A DNA stretch of 64,000 nt from Casuarius casuarius (taxonomy: Eukaryota > Chordata > Aves > Casuariiformes > Casuariidae): contig PTFA01000038.1 of the NCBI GenBank assembly GCA_003342895.1, positions 434,001 to 498,000 of the forward strand, written 5' to 3'. A program made the translations under genes and the position numbers. Under the pieces are notes generated by a model. That model made no database searches. It was not told where the DNA came from and worked only from the letters and a program-made list of their open reading frames with translations. Positions 10,010-25,000 of the stretch are shown here, piece by piece; the first letter of the stretch is position 1, and each line of letters begins with the position of its first letter.

Positions 10010-13000
10010 GTAGGAAACGTTACCTAGCACTGGGGTCGGAAAAGCTTTTTGAGAGCTAAGATTCACAGTTTGCTTTGTGATGCACAGTGTGTCGCTTTTG
10101 TGCTTTTCAACTGCTTCTCTTTCCCTTTTCTCTCTCTGTCTCTTTTTTAATGTAAAAGGTCCATATTGCAATGCCACCACCGATCAGATCGGGACCTGCT
10201 GGCCCAGAACCTCCGCGGGGGAACTAGTAGAGAGACCCTGCCCGGAGTTCTTCAATGGGATCAAATACAACACCACGAGTAAGTACAAACTCCTTTTCTT
10301 CTCCTATAGATCTGGTGCTGAGAAGGCACCTAGGGAAACTCAAAATATATTTCCCATTAAAAAGAAAAAAAGAAAAAAGTGTTTGCCTGGGAATCAACAT
10401 TTCCTCCACATTCCAGCCTGTATATTCAAAATTCCTGCCTAGAGTGATGCAGATTTCTCAGAAGCACAGCATTTTGGACACTGATTATTCTTTCCTTAAG
10501 TGTATTTAGGTAGATCTGGGCAAAAATGCCCTCTGCAATCTAAGGAGACAGTGAAATGCACTGTGCTGGCTGACTGTCTGTGTGTGTTTGTTCATGTGTA
10601 TATGTGTATGGCAGTAGGTATGTTTTACTGTACCTGTGCCTCAGCCATCTGGTTAAAGTAGAGATCCTCTGGCTTGCAGAGTACCTAGTCTTAACACCTA
10701 AGAACTGTGTTTTGAAAGGAATCTCTTTTTAAGAGGCTGTTTGTGTGAACAGGGGGGACAAACTGGGCTAAAAGTTGTATCTAACAAGCAGAAGTCTGAG
10801 GTCTGGAATCTTTTAGTAACTTCATCGGCAGTTGGCTTATGAGATGGGTGGCTGCATCTTCACTGCAAGGGAAACCGGAGAGGATATTATGAGGCAGATA
10901 AAATTCAGAGCAAGGGAGTATGAGGGCTCCTTAGAAATCTCTTGGAACTGATGATCTAGTCTTAGAGGTAAACAATCATGATGACTCACTAAGAATTTAT
11001 TATTCAGACTGTTGGACCCAGGCACTCATTTCCTTTTCCTTATCTGTCAATATTGTTTGGACCTTTTGTTAGGAGTTTTTCACATATTAACTCCAAGTAT
11101 GCATATCCTACTTATCTGCCAGTCATTTTTCAAGTGATTTAGGGTGCTTTTGACTATGTGGACATTTCACTCTGTATTTCACTCCTGATTGTTACTAAGG
11201 TGTTAGTGGTTTAATTTTAAGTTAGTGTTAATTTCACAGAGCTGGCATTCTCAGTAAGTCCCATAAAAGCATGACCCTGTCATCTTAGACCTTGTTTTCT
11301 AACTTGTGAAAGTGAATTTCCTCTTTCTCCAACTCCAGTTGTCAAGGGTCAGATAACTAGACAAAAGTGCTGTATATTTCCCATGCAAACAAAGCCCTCT
11401 TTCAGAGCTGTTCTTGAGGACTATGTTCCGTCATCCTTATGTCTGAGGGGAGCAAGGTTACCTCGCAGAACTACAGGATCATCATCAAACACGTATTCTC
11501 AGACCTGTGTGTGCTTTGCAACAGAGTANGTAGGCACAGACAAAGAGCGGCGTTGTGCTGTCTTTGATCATAGCAAACAGTCCACTACCTTCCTGGTCCC
11601 GTTCAGTGGAAATATTCTGAAAGCTAAGGACAGCTCAGAGGTGAGGAAATGTATTGGAATGGACCCTAAAAGATTAGCCATAGGAAAGGTACATGAAAGA
11701 AATGTGGGTGTTTTTTCTTTTTTTTGGTGGGGAATGTCAGTATTTCCACTGTCTTATTTTTGTTTTTCCAAAAGGAAAGAATGAAGGAAAAAAAAGAGAA
11801 GTGCATTATGGATGCTTCCTTATTTATATCATAAACATACTGGAGAGAATTTAAATGACTTTCCTGTGCAGGGAATTTAAAAAGACTTAAATACCACAGT
11901 GTATTATGATGAACTCTGTTAATGTTTTCAATATTTCATCATTGACCTGATTTAAAGTTCTTCCCTGCATTCCTCCTTCTCAGTTGCGGCTAATGTTTGT
12001 GTTAAATTTTCTTAAATTACTTGCTTTTAAAACAGTGACTTTTTTAAAAAATTAAAAAATATACTTATGAAGAAATTATATTGAATTGCTGAAATGCTAT
12101 TTTGTCATAGCCGGGGAAAATGCATATTTTTCTCCTTTCAAAACGTGAGTGTTCACATTCAGAAAACGTATTTTTTCAGGACTGATTGATAGTGCATACT
12201 GGTGCTTAGATCTGTAACATAGGTAGCTTGCAATAGAATGCTAAACTATACTGAAACCACGGTAGGTGGCTTGCAATCGATCTTCTACTCTTTTGTGTGT
12301 GTAGATTCTCCAAGTCCTGGCACAGAAGAGGAAAAGAAGAACTATACCTAGATTTGAGTCGGCTTGTAAAATGAACAGCTTCTCGTGGCTCGGTAGTTCA
12401 TGATTAAGGGTTGGGAAAGCAGCAGGAGAGCAGTTTAAAATTTGAATGCAAAGATGCAATCTCTTTTGTGATTTGAAAGACGTGGCAGGTAGTACATGCA
12501 GAGCATGTCAGAAGTTTGGGAAGGCCAAATACTGATGCAGGCTGACTACTTTTACCTGCATCATTTCACCAAGTTATTTTATGGGATGGTTAGAGGGTCA
12601 TTTGTAGCAGGACTCAATGGGCTTCAAACCTAGACTGTGCACCTAATGCAGATAATAAAGTGAGCACAGTCAACTAATAAACAACAGGAGATGGAGCTTG
12701 CAAATGTCAGAGGTGAATAATCCAGCTGTAAAGTCAAGGTCTGATTAGAAGATGGCTTGGATTAACACAAGATTTTTGCCTAGGACGTGTAGTGTAGTTT
12801 TGTCCTGTTTTCTTTCGTCTGCATTTTGACAGAGGCAAAGGAAGAAACAATTTTGTGTAAAACTGTGCTGAATTGTTTTTGAGAGAGAAATGGGAAAAGC
12901 GCAGAACAGGCATCATGCAATGTCTTTCTTCTACTAACGGCTTATCTAGTGCTGGATCATAACTCGTCTATTGATTATGCTGTCGTGCGTTGCTGGTCTG

Positions 13001-16000
13001 AGAGCTGTTACCTTGTAGGAACCGTAGCATATTTTTAAATTGGTTTTGTATGGCTATGACCGTGTTTGTCATTTTAATATACATATACCTTTGGGGGAAA
13101 TTTCAGCAAATCTTTTTTAGAAATGAAGGTCTCAAAAGATTCCAAGCTCCTACCAGTATCATAAAAGTAGCTTACTGGTTAGAGGACATGAACCCAGTAA
13201 TATTCCTTTTAGACAAATGCTTTTGCATCTGCTTGTGACTCACTAGACACTAGAAAATCCAGTCTTGTAAGTGTGCAAAATGCATGAAAAGCTTAGACTA
13301 GCATTTGCATCTTCCTATACACCACACTCGCATAAGCACAAGACACAAATCGTTCAGAAACCAGGCTCCCTAAGTCCCGGTACTCACAGGGCTATTCGTC
13401 TGACTTATCGTAGTCTCTGTGTATGTAGCGTATGCCATTCAAGATGAAACAGTAGGTAGCAGCACCACAATCAACTCACCAAAGGCTTCATTATGGACTT
13501 ACCCCTGCTTGGTATCCCGCTCAGCAACTGTAATGCTTTGACTGTCACTCTGTCTAACATACAAGCCCTGAGTGCTCAGATGGGGAACTCTGTCAAACCC
13601 TGAAATATGCCAACAGAACTTAACAAAAAGGTTCCTGAGTCAAAGATTTAAGGACAGGAACTGGTACATAAAAACCCTGTTTGCCGCTATAAAGTAAACA
13701 GTTTGCAAAAAATCAGATTTCCGTTCTAACTACAAAAAATTCTTGTGATGAACTTGTGCGTGTGTGTCTGTGAGTCTCTTGGGAACTGCTGAGTGACTCA
13801 GATAAGTTTCAGCTGGATTCATAAAACAGAAACTCTGTTAGTCCGTGAGTATTTTTCATCTCTGACNCTTTGGTTTTTTGATTTTTTTCTCCCTTTTTAT
13901 GTGGGGAACAAAATCATGCTGACAAATCAAAATCTGGTTACTCTTTAGTATGATTTGTGAATATAGGCAAAATATTCTTTTGTCAAGGATCTGAAGATGA
14001 TGCCATTCACTTACAACTTTACTTTTTTGCAGCAAAACTCTTGTATAGTTCTTAAAAGTAAAAAAAAAAAACAAGGAAAAAATGTATGTGTCAGTGCAGT
14101 GTGTTGCTGTGCACTTGTCTCTGTTCAGGATCTATATATAGTTAAAGATGACAATATGATTGCTGCCCTCTAGGTTTGTTTATGCTTTGACAGTGTGAAG
14201 CTTTTATTCTCATTTTAGAAAACAGATTAATTCACTTATTAGGCTATCCTGAAGCTTGATTAATTCAGCAAATGGGCAGTAATGAGACTCTTTCTGCTGC
14301 TTACAAAAAAGGTATATGTATAAGCACTTATAGCATGTTACAGGCTGAAGTATAAAGTATAAATTGTCCATTGCCTTTGAAGTATAAATTGTCCTTTGCC
14401 ATGGGGAGTTCCAGGATTATATGGTCATCTGATAGGCAATAAGTGGTGACAGTTCTAGCCTTGGCTCCCTGATTTGAGTTTGTCTGCAACATCCACTGAA
14501 GGGGAGGGGTATTCTACGATGAGACAAGTCCATTGGGGGCTGGATAGCTTGGTTTGTGTTGCCTGCAGGCAGAAGGTGGAAGCAGTGGAAGGTCTTCAGC
14601 TTGCAGATTAAGATAACCTAAATTTAGGAATTTACATGTAGGTATCAACAGCTAAGCTAAATATATAAGCTCTAGTACAAGTTAATGGAGCTCAAGTGAC
14701 TACAGATGAAGTCTGCAGAGTTACTCAGCTCAGCCTAAAGTGAACACCTACAGATCACTTCAGTAGTCCGTGCAGAAGTGCTAGTGCCATTGGATATGTT
14801 TAGTATTGCCTGGCACACAGCTGCTGTTCCAGAGGGCCCAGATCTTCTGTAGGTGTGTNTTTTATCTTCCAGCCCCTATGGGTCTTGCAAATACCCTAAG
14901 ACGAATGATATGATGCCTATGTTTAGGCAGATGAATCCATCCCTGGGTGTCTGTTGAGCTGAAATGGACCCACTCCTGGGGATTGACATTAGGAGGTCAG
15001 ACTCCTTTTGTGATCAACAGGGACAAAAGGTCTCTATAGCTCGGGTTCCCGCTCTGCAAACCCACCTCCCTCTCTGTACAGGAAAGCTCTTTGACTGAGA
15101 TAGCCACTTCATATAAGTGTTTTGCATGTTGCAAAAAGAATCCTCATTTTCTCCGGTGACTATGCTGCTGAAGACAGGCACATGAGCATTGCCAGCCTTG
15201 CGCTGCTGGGGATTCATTCCCCCTTTGCCTGCTCCTTGTTCTGAGGCTGTGCACACCACCTTTTCCTAGGTGGACCTACACCCAGCTGCCTTTGTTGAGA
15301 CTGACTTCAAGAGGGTGGGTGACCAAGCAACCCAGGCTGTTGTTCACTGTGGACAGACATGGGAGAAAGCAGGCCATTGACACAAGTACTGTGGTTGTAC
15401 CTATTGACATTGCTTACTTCACACTGACCAAAAAATTCCTGTAGTTCTTTGTCACTCATCTTGAACACAGGCAGATAGTCTTTTCTGTTCTGAAGGAAAG
15501 GTGAAGAAGTGAATTAATAGCTCTTTCTTTTTGAAAGGGGTTAAAGAGATAATTTAGTTTTTAAAGGAGGGAAAGAGCTAATTTTCATAGGTTAAACAGC
15601 CATTCTTTTAACAAGATCTAACCTTTGCTGCTTTTCTTTCTGACTAAGTATTGTTCAAAATTCTTCTGGAGCAGTGGTTTCAGCTTGCATATAAAACATG
15701 AGTCTTACCTGGAAATCATCAGTTTTAGAGCTTTGTTCATACTATATGGGTAAGACCTGGCAATTAAAGAAATGTGACTTTTTATAAATGGCTGGNCTAG
15801 AGGCTCTATTAGCATTTTCACTCATGTTTTCTCTTGTGTATTTTACTGTCCTGAGCACTTCTATGATCACATTCACATCGCTTACTTTCTCCTGAGAGGT
15901 TATTTCTAAAGGGTCCAATTTCAAATTTAATTCCTCTCATAAAAGACAGAGACCCTTTATGCTCTGGTGGCCATTCATATTAGCTAGAAAGAGAAATAAA

Positions 16001-19000
16001 ATGCCAGGCAACACAGCCTTGCTTGCATGAATAGTGATTCCTAGAGGTACAGCTGGGTGCACTGCAGAGCAGCAGCTGAGGTATGGGGTGGNGAAGGGGA
16101 AAAGGTGAGAGGAAGCGTCAGAGCCTGAAAACTAGCAGATGCTAAACAGCTCTGGTGTACTGGCACTGGGACTGAAGGGCTCTTTATGTATTTAAAACAC
16201 ATTTCTGAGTGAATAGAGTTGAAGATCAAATATCTAAGTTCCTCTTTTTGCTAAGCAATGCACATGTGTTTGCAGACTTGGAAAAGTACTACTAAGGCCT
16301 AAAACTACTCACCCACCCCCTTTCCTCTTCTGTGATCTTGTTAGATGGCTGGAAGNCTTTTTCTCCACTGGCCTGTTTAAGGACAGGAGGAGATGTCAGG
16401 TAAGAAGAGAAATTTTATAACCAACTTTAACTATTTGCTCATTACAAAAAGGTTGTGAAAATGAGAGTTAGCTGTCTTGGAGAAGCCATGTTTCAGCTAT
16501 CCTGGGGTGACCAACTCAGTATTTGCCAGTCAAATATTGGTATCTGAAAGCTAACGGAAAGGGACAGATGGGAAACAGAGTAAACATGGCAGAGGAGAAA
16601 GAAGGCCAGAATTGGAATTCTGGAGGGAGGAAATAAAACATATTTTTAGGCTCATAAAGTTTCTCTCTAAAGAGACCAAATCTGCAGTTGATTAGGTCAG
16701 CTTGACTCTGATAGTGCTGTTTCCGGATAAAGATTTCAACCATCTTCGTTCATTTTCTCTTGCTGGTTCAGGTTAGGTTCTTCCACAAATATGGCTGTGG
16801 GAAGCTCTTCGTTTCAGTGTGTGCATGCATGGAAGCTGTTTTACACTTTTTTTTTAGAAGTTTTTGTTATTTTTCCTTTCCCTTGTGAAGTATAATTTGA
16901 GGTGTAAGAGATCATTCTGATGTTGCAGTTTTGAAGAAGAGTGTTGACAACAATATTTAAAAAGAATGAAAATAAACCATCTTTCCTGTTTCCACTACTA
17001 TCGTCCTGTGAAATATGTCATCTTTTCATTGAGCACAGAACAGAAGTTAATCAACTGCAGTAAAATAAGAAGGTTATTAATGCGACTTCAGTCATGTTGA
17101 GAGACCTTTTCTCCAGCTAATTAACCACTGTTTGGTATTTTTGTTCTTCACTGATAAGTTATGAGGTGGCTCTGTTATGTTCCTGCTGTGCCTCACTGAG
17201 ATTCTCTTAACTTTAGGCATGTTTGATTTCTGAGCCAGATTTCACACATTTCCCAGAGTCAGGAATTGCTGCTGCTGTTCACACCGGGCTTGTCTGATCT
17301 TCCGCCCAAGTAAATCAAACCTGACTTCAGTAGCTGGAGGCCCAGTTCCTTGCCTTGCCTGTATCAGTATTTCAGCGGGCTAATCCTGAACTTGTGGCAG
17401 AGGGGTCATCTCCCTGGATTGTCAGGAAAAGTGGATTTCTGCAGTGACAGAGAAATGGTGGGACTCTGAGAGGGCAGCCTTGGCTTTCCGGAGGGTGGGC
17501 AAACCCAGGGTTCCCCTCATTTTTTTAGAGGCTTCTGTGAGCTTCTCTCCAAGGATGCTGCCCCATGCACCTCTCTGTCCCTTGCATGAGATAGTGAGCT
17601 GTTGTCTAAGCTGATAGCAACTGCCAGATGGTAAACAGATGGATTGGGGCTCGATTTCTTCCCACAAGTTAGGAAACAGGCGGTACTTGTGCAACTGTGT
17701 GCTTGCAGCGCCAGGGGAGAAGTGGAAGAGGGAACAGCATTTGAACAAATAGGAGAGGGGGGAAAAAAATTAAATGCATTGACAAGGGGAAACAAAGCCA
17801 AAATTCCTCATCTCGCAACATTGAATTGAGTGGAAAAATCCCACCCAGCTACTTCTAGTGTGGGGACTCTCTCATGGATGTGGGATTTTCTTCATTATAC
17901 TGCCTTACAACCAGCTTTCCATCCAGCCAAGCCGTGGGAGGGAAAGGATTGGAACCCTGCAGCGGAAAGTGGAATCAGGCTGTTCTCTCCATTTATTGAG
18001 CACTTAGTAGGTCTGTGACCTACTGGGTTTTAGCCTCTGTGTTTATTTGTCACAAGACAGTGGGAGAGTGTCACTGAGGGAATGGCCACCCGTAATTCCT
18101 TCTTGCAGCCACAGGGTGTCACTTAAAGTGCAGGTAAAATAAGTGTCCTCAGCCCAAGTACACTGACTCAGTTGGGGGTGGAAATGATGGATGGGGTAAA
18201 AGAAAACTGGTGTGAATAGTGTCCCTGGGATTTGGTCTGCTATTATTACTGACAGTGCTGCCTCTACAGCTTCCACATCCCACTGGGTGGTAAAAGGAAC
18301 TCACTGAAGGGCAGTGAGTGGAGTGAGGACAAGGACACAGCAGAGGAGGTAATGGAGGATGTTCTGGAAGGAACCCTGCTGTCCCTGCCTTTGTGGAGCA
18401 CTTGCTAGGGAGCAGGTCACTGGCTGAGGGGAGAGGGTTGGCAATAGTTTTACCAGAGCTGCTCAATAAGGCTGAAGGAATGGAAGTGCCAAGCTTTGTT
18501 CCCAGGAAAGAATGCATTGTGTTTGAAGGCGTGGAGCTGTGCAAAGCATGTATAGCCATTCTGGGATGAAAGATCTCCATCAAAGATGCTTCAGCAGGCA
18601 ACAAGAACCTGCATTTGAATGAGATAAGGATTCCTCCTTGTTGTATGCACCATGTTAATTACTGTGCACCTCCCTGTTGCATCAACTTGATCTCTCTTGC
18701 ATGAGAGCTGTCTCCTGGTAAGGACTGTTTGATTCCTCCTGTAGACCCCAGGGTGCTTGACAGAGGCTTCAGGGTGTTCCCACTTAACAAGAATACAAAT
18801 AGGCATAGTAACAGTGGGACAATACCTTCCTTAATTGTGGCCGCTGAACTTGCCTCCCGCTGACTGGAAAGGTTTTCTGCAGCTCAGTGAACATTGATTG
18901 GACTTATGTTCTTTGTTCTTTCTTCTGTGTTCTTCAGTGGCTCTTCATGGAGGGAGATAAGAGTAATGGTCAATCCTTAAGACTACTATGATTTGAAAGG

Positions 19001-22000
19001 GCAGTACTTCAAGCTTTGTCCTGGTCTCAGTAAAGTCCACAGACTCCAAATGTCATGCAGGAACTTGCTCATGGTCTGCTGTCTTGTGAAAGGCACACTC
19101 TTACTCAGTTTTGGACTCCAGACTCCTTTCTGACTTGACATCCAGCTTGCTGAATTAACTGTTGAAATGTAGTTCCTTGAATGTGAGACATGATAGCTAT
19201 TTTTAGTAGTTTGGAAAGGCAATGAGAAATACGGTATCCAATGGAAATTGGAGGGAATGGATTTTTGGTAGATAATTTTCTTTCTCAGTGCAGTTTAATT
19301 CCCATCAGATGTTACTTGTGGAGTTTTTAGTCATTAGCTCTCGGGACAAATTCCTAAAATAAATAGAGCTCGGATTGCTCTATTCTGATTTCTTTCTCTG
19401 CAGTGCTGGGAATAACAGAGGGCCAGATTCTGTTCCGTATGATACTTTTGCAATAATAAGCAATCCATTGAAGTAAATGATTAAAACAGGAACAGGCTCT
19501 GTTTAAAAAAACAAAACAAACCCCTCTGTCTTTAATGAAATCCCATACATACATGTTTGGTTTGTTTTGTCCTGCTGGTCTGATCAGAATTTCCCACTTC
19601 ACAAACTTCATGTATAAACTCATCCACTTTCCCCATTACTGATCCAATAATTCATATTTAAAAAATGTCTCCCTCTTCTTAGACCTCTCTAAAAATGAAT
19701 GTTTCCACCTGTCAGCTGGCAGCACTGCACCAAAACTGACTGTGACTAAGGAAACCTTCTTTTCAGCACTAAAATATGAAGGGTTTTTTTCTTTTTTCTT
19801 TTTTCTCTTTTCTCTTCTCTTTTCTTTTTTCTTTTCTTTTTTTGGAGGAGGAGTGAAGGAACAAGGGGATCTGTTTGGATCTGCCTTGTGCTTCAAAGCC
19901 TCAGTCCCAAAATATGACAGAGCTGGATCAAAATGCAGCTACAGTGCTAGTGGTGAGTGATTGCATTTTGCAGCCCAGCTATTCTTCTGCAATGAGTTCT
20001 TTATTACAGATCCACCAGGGAAGAGATGCTGCAGGAGTCTGAATGTTGAGATTTGCTGCAAGTTCTTATCCTTTCTTGGGGAGAGCTAGAAGATCACCCA
20101 CCGAGATCTTTCTCTTTTAGTTAAGTTGTCACTGTCCACCTACAAACCAGTTCTTAATCTGTTCTTAAACCCTTCATCTTCCCTGAATTTGTTGCACATT
20201 TCTTTTGTAAAACAAATCCTGGCAGCAATAATAATAAGCATTTTATTCCTACACAAGATCCATTTAGTACTTTGTTTTGTTCCTTCAGTGAGCGTTGAGG
20301 GAAACAGAGGGGCCTGTGAGCTGAACTGTAGAAGGGCATGTGTTAGAAAAGCACAGACATCATAGCAGTAGGTTTCAATTTATTGTTGGTGAATATGGAA
20401 AACACTCGCTTGTAACTAGAAATACGATAATTGTGTTCAATTTTTCAGAAAATGGGTGTAAGGTATTTCCCACAGATTCTTATTATACTGATTCTCTGTT
20501 AGATTTAAGCTGCAGATCCATGACTGAGTTCCTGTGATTACAGCAGCAAACTTTGGATGAGCAGAGGTGTAACACCTGACAGCTCATTCCAATTACAGAG
20601 CCTCAAGAAAATTTGTAGTGTTATTTTTTTCATCACTTCTTCAAGTGATGAGGTAATCTGCATAGTTCCTGCCTGCCTTGAATGTGCTGCCTTTTCTACA
20701 CCCTCTATTTAAACTCGGTTCCCGATTCCCCATTCCACACGGTAACCTGACTAGGCACAGAAAGTTAATGGGGCAGACATCTGAATGAATCATTCAGATG
20801 CTCTGGGACCATATGGTAACTGACTGTGTGTGCTCTCAGTTTCTGGTAAACGTTAGCTAAAATGCATTTCCTTAAATTTCAGGGGAAGAAGTTCCTTTAG
20901 CTGTGCTAAGTTGGTTCTGTGTTCAAGTCCTTAAGTTCATGAGCAGCTTTAAAAACTTTACTCTGATTTGCCCAGTACCTTCTGAAAATGAAGCGTCTCT
21001 ATTAATTTTGAGTGCTCAGCTCAGAAAGTTATGGATTGGTGTGGAAAGAAGACATACTGCAAGTTGGACTAGATGACTTTGTGATTTATACCATGTGATG
21101 CATAACAGAGTAAGAGTGGTCTCAGTCTCTTGCTTAGGTTCCACATGCTTTACCTATTGATATGCATATTTATGCTGCACCATTTTTCTTGTTTTAGTTC
21201 CTCCCTTGCCTGCTTTTTGGGGAATCAAGTGAGATCACAGGGCACTAACATTTGTATAGTTGCCATGTTACCTTGATGAAAATCAGCTGGAAAAGGCAGG
21301 GCTAATTGCTTTGATTTAATCCTTAAATGTTGATGACTCATTGATGGCTCATTCAGGAAAGCAGATACTCAAGGTAGAAGGACCAGAAAAAAATAACTTT
21401 TGTGAGGTGAAGTTATGCAGTTTAAGTGCTGGAAGTTTCAAAAGTCTGAGTGCTGTATGCTGCTTGCTAGAAACCTGAACTCTGACTTTGGAATCCACAT
21501 TCTCTTCCACTTAGTGTAAGAGGAATAAGCCTGTTAATCAGTTCTCAGAAGAGAGCACAACTGATTTGGTTCCAGATGTCCCTGTGATAAGCCTGGAGTT
21601 TACATCCAAATAGTGGGGAAAATGATACAGGAGTCCCTGCCATGCCTGGAAGATGACTCTGAGGCCATCTGGGACCATGTAGACCAATTCTCAGAATTAA
21701 AACATTTTTCATCTCATGGGGACTGACAAGTTTCTCAGTGCAAATTTCTTGCTGTTCTGCAAAAGGGGAGGAATTACAGAAGGTTGCAGGGAGACTGGAA
21801 ATATGAAGGAAAAGAAAGGATAGCAGAGAATAGACTGGCCAGAGGAAGAGCAGAGCATCAGTCAAGCAGACTGGGAGTGGAGAGGGAGGTTAGTAGTTGA
21901 GGGAGAGGCAGAGACCTTGTGCCTGGAGAAGAATATGAGTTAAGTCTCATTGTGGGAATGGGAAGGGGTAGAGTTGATGAGAAAGATTTTAGTGAATCGG

Positions 22001-25000
22001 TTAAGTGAAGTCAGATGTAGAAATGCAGTTGTGCAGGAGTAAGAGCAGTAAGAGTGAGCAGTGTAACATGGCAGGTTGTGCGGAGGTGAGGAGAATTGGC
22101 AACCATCTCTAAGACAAGTAAGAGATAAAGTGTTGTGAGGTTAGATAGGAAAAGAGCAAAGAAGATCACAGGTGAGGAATGGCGCCTCAGATGTTAGTGC
22201 AGTAGAGGAATGTAGTGCATGAACCCTCGCAAAAGGATGAGGCACATTAAGAGGCAGAGAGAAGGCAGTAGGGGGAAGAATTGGAGTGTCATGCAAGCCG
22301 GATGCCAGCTGTGAGACAATGAACAGGAAAAAAGCTGAGCTTCTACCCAAAAAGCAGCGAGAGAGAGGAATTATTAGTTAAACACCAGATATAAAGGACA
22401 AGTGTGATACATGCTGTCCTGCATCCGAGGCAGGCAGAATGGAATAACAGACACAATTACCAACATCAGTCCTGCCAGAGTCTTTGGACAAATTAATAAA
22501 CAGTGTCATGACAGAGCCAACATACCTGTCTTGTAAATGAAAAGAAGGTGCCTAGCTTAATTTTAACATGTTTGGTGTAAGTGCTTTCCCTCTTTCTGTG
22601 CTGCAGAGATACAGCTGTTCATAGACTTGTTTCCTCTGTGGTCTTCTTTTTCTCTTTCCCCTCTGTCTTTCACATCCTCTGAGTTTGTGAGTGGGTGAGC
22701 AGGCAGGTGAAAGGACCACTAGCTCATGTTAGAACCGTTTTGGTTCTGTCTACTTGCCTTGAAACAGCAGCTTTAAGCGTGAATGCAAAGCTTGACCATG
22801 GTTTGCACTGAATCACAGAATCACGAAATGGTTGAAGTTGGAAGGGACCTCTGCAGATCATCCAGTCCAACCCGCCTGCTCAAGCAGGGTCACCTAGAGC
22901 AGGCTGCCCAGGACCCTGTCCAGATGGCTTTTGAATATCTCCAGATGGCTTTTGAATATCTAGTCAACCTGTTCCAGTGCTCAGTCACCCTCCCAGTAAA
23001 GAAGTTTTTCCTTATACTCAGCTGGAACTTCCTATGTTTCAGTTTGCGCCCACTGCCTCTTGTCCTATCGCTGGGCACCGCGATAGGTCCCATCCTGTCT
23101 ACACCCTCCCTTCAGATATTTAAATGCATTGATAAGATCCCCCCTCAGTCTTCTCTTGTCCAGGCTGAACAGTCCCAGCTCTCTCAGCCTTTCGTCATAT
23201 GAGAGATGCTCCAGTCTCTTAATCGTCTTAGTAGCCCTCCGCTGGACTCGCTCCAGTAGCTCCATGTCTCTCTTGTATTGGGGAGCCCAGTACTGGATGC
23301 AGTACTGCAGACGCAGCCTCTCCAGGGCTGAGTAGAGGGGGAGGATCACCTCCCTTGACCTGCTGGCAACACTCTTCCTAATGCAGCCCAGGATACCCTT
23401 GGCCTTCTTTGCACGCTAGTCTGTGCAGGATGCCACTAACACGTGGGGTTGTTCTGATACCATGCTGCAGTCAAAATACAGTGTTTGTGGCTGTGCTTGT
23501 GTGAAAGGGATGGAGAGTACGGTGGTCTCATGCTGAGTGCAGCCCTTAACTGTGAGAATAGACAGTAAATGACACCTATTTAATATCCTGCAGCTGACCT
23601 CAGGCAAGCTACTTCAGTCTCCAGTCCTTTGGTCTTGCCCTTTGTAAAGTGATTGCAATAAATCAGGAGTTCTGAAGCTTTCCAACTCTATAAAGACTCA
23701 TCTCCTGCTTCTGTGGTTTAGAATGTGTGAAGTTCCTTGATATCATGTTGCTTTTATTCCATGGTGACACTCAATTCTTTGGGGCTGAGCAGGACAGTTT
23801 TGAGGACAGATTATGTGTTTTGCACTTGTCTGTAAGAGCTTTCACGCAAAGGATTTCAGATGTACAAAGTGCTAGGTAGACTGTCAGATTTTAATATCTT
23901 ACTACTATTGTCTCCAGGACTCTTTCAGCACTGAAATCTTCTATTCCCATCAAGTTAATGTTGCTGAATAAAAAACATCCCTTTGTGTGGGGAAAAAAAT
24001 GAGAAAACTGAAGTTAATGTGATTAACATCTTTGGAGTTGCAAAAATATCCATAAGCTTGGATATCTAATCTGTGTAAGTGATCATTACAGATACCAATA
24101 TGTTTCTAAGCTTGTTGATCCATCTTTACAGTTTATATCTCTTTATTTTCAGGCCTTACTGCCTTAGTGCAGATCTGTTGGTCTATAGCACCTACAGTTT
24201 TTCTGTGTGCCAGAGGAAATGCTAAGTTATCAAAATCACATTTCTTCAGCTATTCTCTGCAATGCGGAGTTGTTTCCTAGGCTGCATTTGCTAGTATAAT
24301 GCATATTCTGTTGTCAGATATCCCATCCCATCCAGTGGATTTTTGCCTCTTTCATTGATCCAGTGAAACAAATTATTGAAATGTCCTGCTTTATCAGTGG
24401 AGTTTGTCATTATTTTCCACAAGCTGAGTTCCCTTTTTGCAAATAAAATTTTCTGAAAATGTGTTTTCATCATTCAGCACTGTAGCACAATGAAGAGGAG
24501 TTCAGACTCTCAGGTGATAACGTGAAAAAGACTGTTAGAAAAAACAGCCTTTGATCAAGCTCTGTGTTGCCTTTTAGTGCTAAAATCAAAATAACAGAAT
24601 CTTGATTCACTGAAAGCTTGTTGTCTGTTTGATACATAAGTCCCATGAATACAGCTGCAACTTTTCTGTCTTTGAGCAGTGCAGGTGTGTCATATAGTGT
24701 CATCAGGGTTTGGGCAGCTGACAAACAGAAGTCAAATGGGAGTGAAACAGGTAGTATAAATCTACATTAAAGAAAGGGCAGCACCAGGGCCTGTGCTTAA
24801 GTGGGTAAGTAGTAGGAAGAGAAACAGAGCTATTCTCAGGACAGAGGGGAGAAGAGGAAAAAAGTAAAGGGGACAAGGAGGCGGGGGGTAGAATTAATTC
24901 TTCGCTGGTCATTGCCAAGCTTTAAACCATCAGTGGGGCTAATGTAGCCTAATCCAGAAGCTGAGGATACTGTCTCTGTCCACCCCATGTCCTAGCTCAC

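Noticed and set aside
10077..10442. A 121-codon plus-strand open frame containing the [10 protein letters not shown] segment, as a stand-alone gene
   Set aside because: It is exon 2 of CRHR2 read through into both flanking introns; clear splice sites bound the conserved part at 10159 and 10278.
11383..11784. A 133-codon plus-strand frame in intron 2
   Set aside because: No recognisable motif; it contains an N and a homopolymer-driven stretch and has no conserved protein features.
18149..18604. A 151-codon minus-strand frame rich in Ser and Pro
   Set aside because: It arises from purine-rich plus-strand sequence; it has no family motif, no splice context and overlaps other chance frames.
22783..23202. 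A 139-codon plus-strand frame
   Set aside because: It is the antisense of the minus-strand CR1 copy and includes the 21-bp tandem duplication.
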